Origin: a bacterium CG2_30_54_10
GTDB taxonomy: Bacteria; Muiribacteriota; Ozemobacteria; Ozemobacterales; Ozemobacteraceae
NCBI GenBank assembly: GCA_001872985.1
Contig: MNYA01000013.1
Location: forward strand, 1-7,560
Direction: 5' to 3'
DNA: 7,560 nucleotides
The position numbers and the translations under genes are program-made. The notes below the pieces were generated by a model. The model saw only the letters and a list, made by a program, of their open reading frames with translations, was not told the origin of the DNA and did no database searches. This document shows, piece after piece, positions 1 through 7,095 of this stretch (the stretch's first letter is position 1; every line of letters begins with the position of its first letter).

Positions 1-982
1 GGCCGCTCATTTCGCCCGCCAAAAGAGCGTGTTCTTCCTTCATCTTGTTTTTGATCAGCGAATGGCCGGTCTTCCACATGATCGGTTTTCCGCCGGCTTT
101 CGCGATTTGATGGTACATCCGTGTGCTGCACTTGACCTCTCCGATGATCTTGGTTCCAGGGTGTCGGGTCAGAATGTCACGTGCGAGGATGATCATGATC
201 TCGTCGCCCCAGAGTATTGTGCCGTTGTTGTCCACGATCCCGAGGCGGTCGGAGTCGCCGTCGAAGGCGAGACCCAGATCGGCTTTTTCAGATTTGACCC
301 TTGAAACCAACATTTGAAGGTTCGCTGCAATCGTCGGGTCGGGGTGGTGGTTGGGAAATTCCCCGTCCGGCTCGCAAAACAGCTCAATGACTTTACAGCC
401 GAGTTGGCGCAGGATCGGGACAATCACCGGGCCGGCGGTTCCATTGCCGGCATCGACAACAACTTTGAGTTCGGCTCCTGATTTCAGAATTGAAGAATGG
501 CGCTCTATCTGCCATTTCTGGTAGGCCGGGTTCACATCGAAAGTATCAGACTCTCCGGACCCGGAAACGAAATCCTGGCGCTCGACGATCTTCCGAATTT
601 CCTGGATCTGAGCGCCGAAAAGGGTGGTCTTTTTGAAGCAGAGCTTGAAGCCGTTGTATTCCTTTGGGTTGTGACTTCCGGTGATCATGACCCCCCCATC
701 GACCGGAAGATTGAACAGGGAAAAATAAACCAGGGGCGTGGGGCAGATCCCAAGGTCGGTCACGTCGATTCCGCTTGATTTGAGGCCTTTGAAAAGAGCC
801 TCGCGCAAGCCGGGACTGCTGAGCCGCACATCCCGGCCGATTGAAATCCTGGGTTTGGCTTTTCCGGTCTCACGGTGTACATACGCCGCGAAGGCTTTTC
901 CGATCTTCTCAACCAACTCGGTCGGGAAATCCCGGTCAACTATACCGCGAAGATCGTATTCTTTGAAAATATTGACATTCAT
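1..982 (-). CDS. manB: Phosphomannomutase / phosphoglucomutase, C-terminus cut by window edge
   Basis: Converts mannose-6-phosphate to mannose-1-phosphate in the cytoplasm, feeding the GDP-mannose enzyme encoded just upstream. The visible 327 codons begin NVNIFKEYDLRGIV, the usual start of the AlgC/ManB alpha-D-phosphohexomutase family. The phosphoserine loop TGSHNP places the catalytic serine at residue 103. The metal-binding loop DGDSDR is at residues 241-246, very close to the positions in Pseudomonas AlgC. The sugar-binding motif GEMSG lies at the window edge, so the C-terminal domain (about 130 residues of a usual ~460) lies outside. The ATG at 982 is 16 bp after the manC stop. An AGGAG sits 13 nt upstream, a slightly long spacing, and abuts the manC stop codon. 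Co-transcription with manC is therefore likely. Dual activity on glucose phosphates is common in this family and cannot be excluded. Confidence 0.95.
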   Translation of the reverse strand, partial: MNVNIFKEYDLRGIVDRDFPTELVEKIGKAFAAYVHRETGKAKPRISIGRDVRLSSPGLREALFKGLKSSGIDVTDLGICPTPLVYFSLFNLPVDGGVMITGSHNPKEYNGFKLCFKKTTLFGAQIQEIRKIVERQDFVSGSGESDTFDVNPAYQKWQIERHSSILKSGAELKVVVDAGNGTAGPVIVPILRQLGCKVIELFCEPDGEFPNHHPDPTIAANLQMLVSRVKSEKADLGLAFDGDSDRLGIVDNNGTILWGDEIMIILARDILTRHPGTKIIGEVKCSTRMYHQIAKAGGKPIMWKTGHSLIKNKMKEEHALLAGEMSG

Positions 983-998
983 TTGATGATTTTCACTC

Positions 999-2399
999 CT
1001 ATACCCGGTGGTAGACATCCTCGAACCGCTCGATGTCGTCTTCCCCGACGTATTCGCCTACCTGAACCTCGATGATCTCCAAGGAAACCTTGCCGGGGTT
1101 TTCCAGGCGATGCCTCGTGGTCTTCGGAATAAACACGCTTTCGTTCTCATGGAAGAAATGCTCTTCCTCTCCTACGACCACGCGGCCGGCGCCCTTGACT
1201 ACGACCCAGTGCTCGCTTCGGTGGAAATGCATCTGAAGACTGAGCTTTTCACCGGGGTTGACGACAATTCGTTTCAACTTGTAGCGGGGTCCGACCTCCA
1301 GGAGGGTAAAACTTCCCCAAGGGCGGTGAACGGTGGGGTGAAGTTGCGTCAGTTCCTCGAATTCAGGATTCAACTTGAGAAGCTGGACGACCTCCTTGAC
1401 CTTCTGGCTTTCATCTCGTCGGGCAACCAGGAGGGCATCGGCGGTTTCAACGATCATCACGCCCTTCATGCCTATGGTTGCGACCAACCGATCGTGGCCG
1501 ATGATCATGCTGTCCGTGGTATCTATGTCGAGCACCTTTCCCAGCTTGACGTTTTTGTTTTCATCCTTCGGAAGATTGTCGAAAACGCTATCCCAAGAAC
1601 CGACATCGGACCAGGTTATGTCGAGTGGAATGACCGCAACTCGGCTTGACTTCTCGAGTACGGCGTAATCGATCGAGATGTTGGGCTGGGACTTGAAGTT
1701 GGCCAGCATCCACTCGAAGGTTCCGTTCAGGCTTTCGGCGATGCCGGAGGCGCTTTTGGAAAATTCTTCCTTGATGGTCGCGATCGTGAAAGCGAACATT
1801 CCGGAGTTATAGAGGTAGTCACCGGAAGCCAAGTAGCCCTGGGCGCGTTCCAGATCTGGTTTTTCAACGAACTGATCGACCTTATACGCTCCGGCGGCGC
1901 CGCTCAACTTTTTTCCCTTTTTGATATAGCCGAATCCGGTCTCCGGCCTGCTTGGGACAATGCCAAAGGTGATGATCTGCCCCTGTTTTGCAACGCCCTC
2001 GGCCTTCCGGACGAACTCGGCAAAAGCATCTTCGGGGGCAATCAGATGGTCTGAAGGGCAGATAAAGAGAACTTCGTTCGGATCGCAACCCAGCTTTTCT
2101 TCGGCGAACTTCACCGCGAGAGCGATCGCAGGCGCAGTGTTCCGCCCGATGGGCTCCAGGATGACGTTCTTTTCCATGCCGGGGCGGATCTCCTTCAGTT
2201 GATCCTGGACATGGAACTGATATTCTTTGTTGGTTACCAGGACGATCTCCTCTTCCTTGCAAAACTTCAGACATCGCAAAACGGTCTTCTGCAAGAACGA
2301 ATGCTTGTCCCCTATTTTCATGAACTGCTTAGGGAAAGACTGCCTCGAAAGAGGCCAGAGTCGGGTTCCTCCGCCGCCTGCCAGGATTATTGCTTTCAT
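999..2399 (-). CDS. manC: Mannose-1-phosphate guanylyltransferase / mannose-6-phosphate isomerase (bifunctional, type II PMI)
   Basis: Makes GDP-mannose from mannose-1-phosphate and GTP. The C-terminal cupin interconverts fructose-6-phosphate and mannose-6-phosphate, so the protein covers the first and last steps around ManB. The 466 residues match the usual length of AlgA/ManC/CpsB. The N-terminal nucleotidyltransferase signature LAGGGGTRLWPLSR is at residues 6-19, and the sugar-phosphate binding motif FVEKP is at 177-181. The cupin isomerase domain begins near HRPWG (358-362) and carries the metal-binding motif QMHFHRSEHW (389-398). The ATG at 2399 is preceded by GGAGG with an 11-nt spacer. 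It lies 63 bp after the rfbH stop, the longest gap in the operon, and that gap holds a 9-bp hairpin. GDP-mannose may be used directly or converted to GDP-fucose, rhamnose or perosamine by genes outside the window. Confidence 0.97.
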   Translation of the reverse strand: MKAIILAGGGGTRLWPLSRQSFPKQFMKIGDKHSFLQKTVLRCLKFCKEEEIVLVTNKEYQFHVQDQLKEIRPGMEKNVILEPIGRNTAPAIALAVKFAEEKLGCDPNEVLFICPSDHLIAPEDAFAEFVRKAEGVAKQGQIITFGIVPSRPETGFGYIKKGKKLSGAAGAYKVDQFVEKPDLERAQGYLASGDYLYNSGMFAFTIATIKEEFSKSASGIAESLNGTFEWMLANFKSQPNISIDYAVLEKSSRVAVIPLDITWSDVGSWDSVFDNLPKDENKNVKLGKVLDIDTTDSMIIGHDRLVATIGMKGVMIVETADALLVARRDESQKVKEVVQLLKLNPEFEELTQLHPTVHRPWGSFTLLEVGPRYKLKRIVVNPGEKLSLQMHFHRSEHWVVVKGAGRVVVGEEEHFFHENESVFIPKTTRHRLENPGKVSLEIIEVQVGEYVGEDDIERFEDVYHRV

Positions 2400-2425
2400 C
2401 GATTAGTGTTCCTCCGAAATTCACA

Positions 2426-2448
2426 TTGCGGTTTGTCTAAAACCGCAA
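2426..2448. other. Intercistronic hairpin before manC
   Basis: A perfect 9-bp inverted repeat, TTGCGGTTT with AAACCGCAA and a 5-nt loop, lies in the 63-bp gap between rfbH and manC, about 10 bp upstream of the manC Shine-Dalgarno. On the transcribed (minus) strand the T-run precedes the stem instead of following it, so it is not a good terminator. An mRNA-processing or stability hairpin that sets manC expression apart from rfbGH is one possibility. Confidence 0.5.
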
Positions 2449-2462
2449 AAAATTGAACTCGA

Positions 2463-3770
2463 CTATTGGGAAATAAACTGGTTGAAGATGGAAAGAACGT
2501 GCCGGGTCATTTCTTCAGTGGTACCAGGGTAGACTCCGACGAAGAAAGTGTTTTCGGTGATCAGGTCTGTGTTTTGCAAGGCGCCGGATGTACGATGGGC
2601 GATGTCGGAATAGGCGGGGTGGCGAAGGAGGTTTCCGCAGAAAAGATTGCGGGTCTCGATCCTGGCTGTTTCGAGGGCTTTTACAAGATCGGAACGGGAA
2701 AATGGAGCTTCCGGACGAACGGTTATCACATAGCCGAACCAGGACGGATCAGCGCCGGCGGGGGAGGTGTGAAGAATCAAATGTTGCTCGTGCTTCTTCA
2801 ACCCAGCGGAAAGAGCCGCATGGTTTCGTTTTCTGGCTGCAATGAAATCAGGGAGCTTCTTTAACTGAGCCACTCCGATCGCCGCCTGCATGTCGGTCGC
2901 CTTGAGGTTATAACCGATGTGGCTGTAGACGTACTTGTGGTCGTAACCGGTCGGAAGAGTTCCAAACTTTCGGATGAAGCGCTTCCCGCAGGTGTTGTTC
3001 GCGCCGCCGGAACAATAACAGTCCCGCCCCCAGTCGCGGAAGCTTCGCGCGATTTTGGCCAGCTCCTCATCGCGGGTGACCACTGCGCCGCCTTCGCCCA
3101 TCGTGATGTGGTGGGCGGGATAAAAGCTGAAGCTGCTTAGATCGCCGAAGGTGGAGGTAAGCTTCCCTTCGTATCGGCTCCCGAGGGCATCGCAGTTGTC
3201 CTCGATCAGCCAGAGACGGTGCTTGTCGCAGAACTCCCGAACCTCGCGGACCGGGAAAGGAACCCCCATCGTGTGGGCGATCATGACCGCCTTAGTCTTT
3301 GAGCTGAGACCAGCTTCGATCTTTTCCATCGTTGGAACGTAAGTTCCGAGTTCAACATCGACGAAAACCGGAATACATCTGCTCTGGACGATCGGGTTGA
3401 CTGTGGTCGGAAACCCGGCGGCTACCGTGATCACCTCATCGCCGGGGCGAATCTGCCGGTCTTTAAGCTTTGGAGAAGTGAGCGTTGAAAAGGCCACCAG
3501 GTTTGCTGATGACCCCGAATTGACCAAAAGGACGTTATCCAGGCCGAGGAATGCAGCGAATTTGGCTTCGAACTCCTCGGAAAATCGACCGGCGGTCAGC
3601 CAGAAATCGAGCGAGGCATCAACCAGATGAATGAGCTCATCCTCATCGAAAACCCGCCCAGCATACCTCACCGGATCTACACCGGCTCGAAAACCCGGCT
3701 GGGGAGCGGCACGATGAAACTCGCCAACCAGCTCCAGAATCTTCTTCCGAATTACGTTCCTGTCTGTCAT
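2463..3770 (-). CDS. rfbH: CDP-4-dehydro-6-deoxyglucose 3-dehydratase (E1, PMP and [2Fe-2S] enzyme)
   Basis: Removes the C3 hydroxyl of CDP-4-keto-6-deoxyglucose, the committed step to CDP-3,6-dideoxyhexoses. It works with a flavin/iron-sulfur reductase (E3, RfbI/AscD) not seen here. It has the DegT/DnrJ/EryC1 aminotransferase fold, but the PLP-binding lysine is replaced by His220 in the motif FYPAHHITMGEGG, the hallmark of RfbH/AscC/DdhC. Cysteines at 193, 251, 253 and 261 give the spacing C-X57-C-X1-C-X7-C, exactly that of the [2Fe-2S] cluster of Yersinia E1. ColD (GDP-colitose pathway) lacks this cluster, so the CDP route is favoured. The ATG at 3770 is chosen because AGGAGC lies 6 nt upstream and the protein becomes 435 residues, close to Salmonella RfbH. 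The frame is open to 3908, but that would overlap rfbG by about 120 bp and add 46 residues unlike the family. The rfbG stop is 14 bp upstream. Confidence 0.97.
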   Translation of the reverse strand: MTDRNVIRKKILELVGEFHRAAPQPGFRAGVDPVRYAGRVFDEDELIHLVDASLDFWLTAGRFSEEFEAKFAAFLGLDNVLLVNSGSSANLVAFSTLTSPKLKDRQIRPGDEVITVAAGFPTTVNPIVQSRCIPVFVDVELGTYVPTMEKIEAGLSSKTKAVMIAHTMGVPFPVREVREFCDKHRLWLIEDNCDALGSRYEGKLTSTFGDLSSFSFYPAHHITMGEGGAVVTRDEELAKIARSFRDWGRDCYCSGGANNTCGKRFIRKFGTLPTGYDHKYVYSHIGYNLKATDMQAAIGVAQLKKLPDFIAARKRNHAALSAGLKKHEQHLILHTSPAGADPSWFGYVITVRPEAPFSRSDLVKALETARIETRNLFCGNLLRHPAYSDIAHRTSGALQNTDLITENTFFVGVYPGTTEEMTRHVLSIFNQFISQ

Positions 3771-3782
3771 TATAGCTCCTGC
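3771..3782 (-). promoter_or_regulatory. Ribosome binding site that fixes the rfbH start
   Basis: The minus strand reads AGGAGC, a 6-nt spacer, then the ATG at 3770. It lies between the rfbG stop (3785) and this ATG. It supports the 435-residue protein over the longer frame opening at 3908. Confidence 0.8.
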
Positions 3783-3784
3783 GC

Positions 3785-5014
3785 TCAACTTCCTGCGGCC
3801 CATGGAATTCCCAGATTTTTGGCTCGTGAATGATAAGCCGCAATTTGGGAAAGGGTCAACTCTCGGATGAAGCCAACCTCGGTTCTTAGGTTCGCCTCTC
3901 GATACCAACAGACCGTCTTGGCAATAGCGGTTTGAAAATCCCAGGCAGGTTTCCAGCCAAGAAGCGCATCGGCCTTATCAATTGAAAGCTGTAGAAGCTT
4001 GGCTTCATGAACGGCGTTTGGGTCTGACTTGTCTTCCCACTTCCCGGGCCAGTGTTTCAGCGCTTCTTGAACGACCTCCGCGACCGTGCGATTGGCCTCG
4101 CGGAGCGGGCCGAAATTGAATGCCAATGCCGATGCCGATGCTGAGGCTGAGGCTGAGGCGAAGGCTGATGTTAATGCTGATGCTGATGTTGATGTTGATG
4201 CTGATGTCGATGCTGATGTTGATGCTGATGTTGATGCCAAAACTTCAGGCATTGCGATTGCCTTGGAATGGCCGGCGAGAAAGGCGCCAAGCCGGAGATA
4301 ACCGCTTAGAGGTTCGAGAACGTGCTGCCATGGTCTGGTCGCGGTCTTGTTGCGCACAAGGATGACTTTCTGATCTTGAAGGGCTCTTATGCAATCCGGA
4401 AGAATTCTGTCCTTGGCCCAATCCCCGCCACCGATTACATTTCCAGCCCTGGCACTCGCGATACGTACCGGATGATTCTGGAAAAATGACCGCCTGAAAG
4501 CGGCAATTGCAATCTCCGCGGCCGCCTTGCTCGAACTATAGGGATCGAAACCGCCCAACGGATCGTTTTCCCTGTATCCGTAGAGCCATTCATGATTTTC
4601 ATAACATTTGTCGGTAGTGATGAAAACTGCTGAGCAAGGCCGTGTCAGAGATCTGAGGGCATCGAGAAGGTTGATCGTCCCCATGACGTTGGTCGCGTAG
4701 GTGGCGACCGGTTCCTCGTAAGAGAGTCGAACGAGTGGCTGGGCAGCGAGGTGGAGTACGAAATCCGGATCGGCAGCTCTTACCGCCTCAGACAAAGCCT
4801 TCGCGTCACGGACATCACCGATATGGTGTTGGATTAGTTCGTCGAGTCTCAGAGCCTCGAAAAGCGATGGAATTGTGGGGGGAGCGAGCGAATAACCGAC
4901 CACCTTCGCTCCAAGGTGATGGAGCCAGAAAGCCAGCCAAGCGCCTTTGAAGCCAGTGTGGCCGGTCACGAAAACTGTCTTTCCTGAATAAATTTCGAGG
5001 AACGCTTTTTTCAT
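3785..5014 (-). CDS. rfbG: CDP-glucose 4,6-dehydratase with inserted Ser/Ala/Thr repeat
   Basis: Extended short-chain dehydrogenase using NAD to convert CDP-glucose to CDP-4-keto-6-deoxyglucose, the substrate of RfbH encoded next. Numbering is from the ATG at 5014 (409 residues). The NAD-binding TGHTGFKG is at 17-24, TDK at 134-136, and the catalytic Tyr159-X3-Lys163 lies in [25 protein letters not shown] (189-203) and [13 protein letters not shown] (227-239) are highly characteristic of the family. Relatives are about 360 residues. The excess is mostly a tract at residues 260-299, in which Ser or another residue alternates with Ala/Thr, encoded by a 6-bp microsatellite. It sits between the GYL helix and the FNFGP strand, at a point where relatives have a short loop. 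The catalytic core appears intact, so the enzyme may still work. A GTG at 5023 would add three residues. The ATG is preferred because a weak GGTGA lies 5 nt before it. It is the first gene of the operon. Confidence 0.95.
   Translation of the reverse strand: MKKAFLEIYSGKTVFVTGHTGFKGAWLAFWLHHLGAKVVGYSLAPPTIPSLFEALRLDELIQHHIGDVRDAKALSEAVRAADPDFVLHLAAQPLVRLSYEEPVATYATNVMGTINLLDALRSLTRPCSAVFITTDKCYENHEWLYGYRENDPLGGFDPYSSSKAAAEIAIAAFRRSFFQNHPVRIASARAGNVIGGGDWAKDRILPDCIRALQDQKVILVRNKTATRPWQHVLEPLSGYLRLGAFLAGHSKAIAMPEVLASTSASTSASTSASTSTSASALTSAFASASASASASALAFNFGPLREANRTVAEVVQEALKHWPGKWEDKSDPNAVHEAKLLQLSIDKADALLGWKPAWDFQTAIAKTVCWYREANLRTEVGFIRELTLSQIAAYHSRAKNLGIPWAAGS
4118..4237 (-). repeat. Hexanucleotide microsatellite inside rfbG (about 20 units)
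   Basis: On the coding strand the core unit is RCATCA (GCATCA or ACATCA), encoding Ala-Ser or Thr-Ser. Twenty consecutive dipeptide units can be read: mostly AS and TS, with AL and AF variants toward the downstream end where units have diverged (for example CTCAGC-type codons). The 6-bp unit keeps the frame whatever the copy number. The upstream half is the most regular and the downstream half is interrupted, as expected for an ageing slippage-expanded tract. The strand assignment follows the host gene. Confidence 0.92.
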
Positions 5015-5088
5015 TGGGTTCACCAGACTTTCAATTGGTTTTTTCCGTTGAATCAGAGCTCACAAGGCTGTTTTCCCCGGGGAGGGCA

Positions 5089-5119
5089 CTTATAGTACGC
5101 CAAAAACCGCCATTGTTGA
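5089..5119 (-). promoter_or_regulatory. Candidate promoter of the rfbG-rfbH-manC-manB operon
   Basis: On the minus strand TCAACA (5119-5114, 4 of 6 to the sigma-70 -35 box) is followed after 16 bp by TACTAT (5097-5092, 4 of 6 to -10). TATAAG (5094-5089, 5 of 6) overlaps it with a 19-bp spacer. It lies just past the terminator and would give a leader of about 70 nt that includes the palindrome TCCCCGGGGA. The match is weak and rests mainly on position. Confidence 0.25.
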
Positions 5120-5142
5120 ACTCCCGAAGTTGATTTCCAGCG

Positions 5143-5252
5143 AAAAAGATACCTCTTTTTGTATCAAGTCAAAAAGAGGGGGCACGCGCCCCCTCTCTGC
5201 ACGCGAAGTGAATTCGCGTGCCTCACTCCCCGCGGTCGGGCGCTTTGCGCCC
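5143..5252. repeat. Cluster of stacked perfect palindromes, possible REP-like mobile element
   Basis: Adjacent perfect inverted repeats, plus strand coordinates: GGGCGC/GCGCCC (5238-5243 with 5247-5252, 3-nt loop); GCACGCGAA/TTCGCGTGC (5199-5207 with 5213-5221, 5-nt loop); AGAGGGGGC/GCCCCCTCT (5175-5183 with 5188-5196, 4-nt loop); CCTCTTTTTG/CAAAAAGAGG (5152-5161 with 5170-5179, 8-nt loop); AAAAAGA/TCTTTTT (5143-5149 with 5154-5160, 4-nt loop). The last three share arms and cannot all form together. The density of perfect stems far exceeds what one terminator needs and suggests a compact palindromic element. A RAYT gene fragment about 2 kb away makes a REP-type origin plausible, but no GTAG-type REP head is seen. 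Confidence 0.6.
5170..5196 (-). terminator. Intrinsic terminator after the unknown gene
   Basis: On the minus strand a 9-bp GC-rich stem, AGAGGGGGC with GCCCCCTCT and a 4-nt loop, is followed directly by a run of five T. It lies about 200 bp after the stop of the unrecognised gene and before the rfbG operon. On the plus strand the stem has an A-run before it and no T-run after it, so termination should act leftward only. Confidence 0.65.
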
Positions 5253-5394
5253 TCCGGTCTGCTTTCATTCTTCCCCCGAATTATTGAGGTGATACAACCT
5301 TTCAACCTTGGTCCCCTTTTTTCCGCGACCTCCGCTGAGAAATCAGAGACAGCAGAAGTAGTGTCGAGGCGCCGATAAGCTATTTCGCGCGGAT

Positions 5395-7095
5395 CTACAA
5401 TTTCCAGGGCTCTTTGATGTTGATATGTGAGAAAACCGGCCGGCGGGAAAGGTATTCATTGCGATTTGACTTCCAGGCTTCGAGTTCGCGTTGGATCTGA
5501 TCTCCGGCTTTCAGACCGGCTTCGGGACGGTCGAGGACATCCCAGAGGATCGGAAGGATCCGGTGGCGGTGCAATTCCATCGGATCCGCGTTTCGCGAAG
5601 ATTCGCGCTTATCCATGGATGCCGCAGCTTGTACGCGGCTGATGAAACCTGTCATGATCTCCCTGGCGATTGCCGCCTTTTCACCAATGGGCAAAACTTT
5701 CCAGGATTCCCAGATCAGAGTTTCCGGTTCGATCCAATCGCTCTTCACCCGCCCGTCGCTTGCCTCAAGATTCGCCTTTCTGGCCTCGCGGCGCAGTTCG
5801 TCGAGACGTTTTTCCGCGCCGTTTCGGCGCAATGTGGATATGGCGTCACCGTTAATCTGGTCTTGCAGGATCGACTCAACGATCTTCACGTGCGGGTTTG
5901 CTTGGAGCCACTGCGCGAAATGAACATCGAGAAGAAGAGCCTCCGTGAAGTCGCGAGCGCTTGTTTTGCCCATCTGGGCGCGGTCTTCCCAGCTTGCCTC
6001 GTCGTAAAGCATCGAAAGATCGAGAGGGGCGTCGAACTCGGGGACCCGCACGCGATTGAGAACCTGGCCGCTCTTCACATGGCACTCGCCGGCAATCTGC
6101 AACCGGTTCAGGTTGATCTCGCTGTAACGCATGATCTGGTCGGGCCTGTACCCCGTTTCTTTGGGGTGAGCGCTCTGCCAATAGCCCGGATGGATGTTCT
6201 GTCCCTGGAGACGCATTGCCCGGCCGAAGGCGAAATTGGTCTGGAAGAGCTGCCGTGCGGTCCCGATCGGGCCCAGCTTTGAATCCATGAGGTCGGAGCG
6301 GTCGGCGGGAGCGGGACCCCAGCCGTGATCGAAGATTGCGTTCGAAGCTCGGGGTTCGCCTAATGCGCCGGGGTGGAATCTTCCGGCCCAATATGCGTCG
6401 ATGACCGTTTTCACCGCCTGGAATCGATCGCGGGTGGCTCGGAACTGTCTGTCATCAGGGTTTGGCCAGTCGAAAATGAATGTTGAAAGCTCGGGATGAT
6501 TCAGTCGGGTCGCGAAATCGTCGGCAAGCAGGCTTCCACCCAACCAGGCTTTTGCCGAGATTGAGAACTGCCCGCCGCCGTGGGCGAGAGAAGGTTTGAG
6601 ACCGGCTTTGATGGGAACTTCCCAAAAGAAATCCTGCAGGAAGCGCACGAAATCTTCATCGTAGAACCACGCCATCGGAACCGGCTTGATGCTGTATTCG
6701 AAGGTCTCCGGGTCGATCCCGAACCGGACCTTGAAGTCGGCGAATTTTCCGTCGGCCCATTTGAACTCGAGACACTGACGGCGGACTCCCCATCGGTCGA
6801 GGTCCGCCTCGTGCTTCACCTTGGCGAACATGCAATACGAATGCTTTTCCTTGAGCTTTTTTTCATATTTCTCGACGATCTCGGAAGCAACCCGGCGTTC
6901 CATGTCGAGCATGTACTTGTCCTCAAAATACTTGTCCTCGCCGCCTTCCTTCGCGGAGAATTCACCCCAAAGCTTGATCGATTTTTCGCTCTGGAAAGTC
7001 GGTTCCATTCCGACCCAGGCATTTTTCCAATCGGTTTCCGTAGGCTCGCGAAAACGGCCCAGAACCTCGGTCATCGGGTGGTTGGGTAGTGTCAC
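5395..7095 (-). CDS. Uncharacterised protein of about 566 residues
   Basis: I do not recognise this protein. It is soluble-looking, with no signal peptide or membrane segment, rich in Trp, Phe and charged residues. A charged, probably helical part rich in Lys/Glu lies at about 60-85. Notable motifs are FGIDPETFEYSIKPVPM (125-141), AHGGGQFSIS (171-180) and VRVPEFDAPLD (349-359). The C-terminal third is charged and helical. The order of an acidic substrate-like segment, a His/Gly-rich strand and a later Arg...Glu-Phe-Asp segment loosely recalls amidoligase or glutamate-cysteine-ligase folds. That is only a visual analogy. The start is unsettled. A GTG at 7095 has a poor ribosome site and an ATG at 7074 has none, whereas a strong AGGAGG serves an ATG at 7126 in another frame. 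It is separated from the rfb operon by a terminator, and nothing ties it to sugar synthesis. Confidence 0.8.
   Translation of the reverse strand: MTLPNHPMTEVLGRFREPTETDWKNAWVGMEPTFQSEKSIKLWGEFSAKEGGEDKYFEDKYMLDMERRVASEIVEKYEKKLKEKHSYCMFAKVKHEADLDRWGVRRQCLEFKWADGKFADFKVRFGIDPETFEYSIKPVPMAWFYDEDFVRFLQDFFWEVPIKAGLKPSLAHGGGQFSISAKAWLGGSLLADDFATRLNHPELSTFIFDWPNPDDRQFRATRDRFQAVKTVIDAYWAGRFHPGALGEPRASNAIFDHGWGPAPADRSDLMDSKLGPIGTARQLFQTNFAFGRAMRLQGQNIHPGYWQSAHPKETGYRPDQIMRYSEINLNRLQIAGECHVKSGQVLNRVRVPEFDAPLDLSMLYDEASWEDRAQMGKTSARDFTEALLLDVHFAQWLQANPHVKIVESILQDQINGDAISTLRRNGAEKRLDELRREARKANLEASDGRVKSDWIEPETLIWESWKVLPIGEKAAIAREIMTGFISRVQAAASMDKRESSRNADPMELHRHRILPILWDVLDRPEAGLKAGDQIQRELEAWKSNRNEYLSRRPVFSHINIKEPWKL

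Larger units (their letters stand above)
5015..5394. other. Intergenic region with palindromes, terminator and candidate promoter
   Basis: No credible gene lies in these 380 bp. The only open frame of note (minus strand, about 5305 to 5090) is made largely of the palindromic repeats and resembles no protein. From right to left the region holds a featureless stretch after the unknown gene, stacked hairpins (5252 to 5143), a weak promoter candidate (5119 to 5089), a 10-bp palindrome TCCCCGGGGA (5074-5083), and the leader of rfbG. It appears to separate two transcription units. Confidence 0.75.

Noticed and set aside
1008..1649. 213-codon plus-strand open frame opposite manC
   Set aside because: It is antisense to a gene with clear catalytic motifs. 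It arises from codon bias and has no recognisable domain.
2463..3770. ColD-type (GDP-colitose) dehydratase identity for the RfbH-like gene, suggested by the manCB neighbours
   Set aside because: The four iron-sulfur cysteines with C-X57-C-X1-C-X7-C spacing and the adjacent CDP-glucose dehydratase fit RfbH/E1. ColD lacks the cluster.
3771..3908. Upstream extension of rfbH by 46 codons (start at 3908)
   Set aside because: It overlaps the end of rfbG, adds residues foreign to the family, and lacks the good ribosome site that the ATG at 3770 has. The 435-residue form also matches E1 residue numbering exactly.
4118..4237. CRISPR array or frameshifting phase-variation switch
   Set aside because: The repeat unit is 6 bp with no spacers, so it is not CRISPR. 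A 6-bp unit cannot shift the reading frame, so on/off switching by slippage is not expected.
4086..4365. Plus-strand frames with Asp-Ala/Val or Met-Leu/Pro repeats
   Set aside because: These are the antisense readings of the rfbG microsatellite.
5085..5102. Sigma-54 promoter around the TGGC...GTGC pattern
   Set aside because: The GG and GC elements are 12 bp apart instead of the required 10.
5090..5305. 71-codon minus-strand open frame across the palindrome cluster
   Set aside because: Its codons are the hairpin arms and it runs through the terminator. No ribosome site or homology is apparent.
5491..6282. 263-codon plus-strand open frame opposite the unknown gene
   Set aside because: The minus strand is open for about 566 codons with a better protein-like composition, and all neighbours are on the minus strand. 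The plus frame shows no family motif. It is the least certain rejection because neither product is recognised.
6580..7089. 169-codon plus-strand open frame opposite the start of the unknown gene
   Set aside because: A mirror frame of the minus-strand gene, with no good ribosome site noted.
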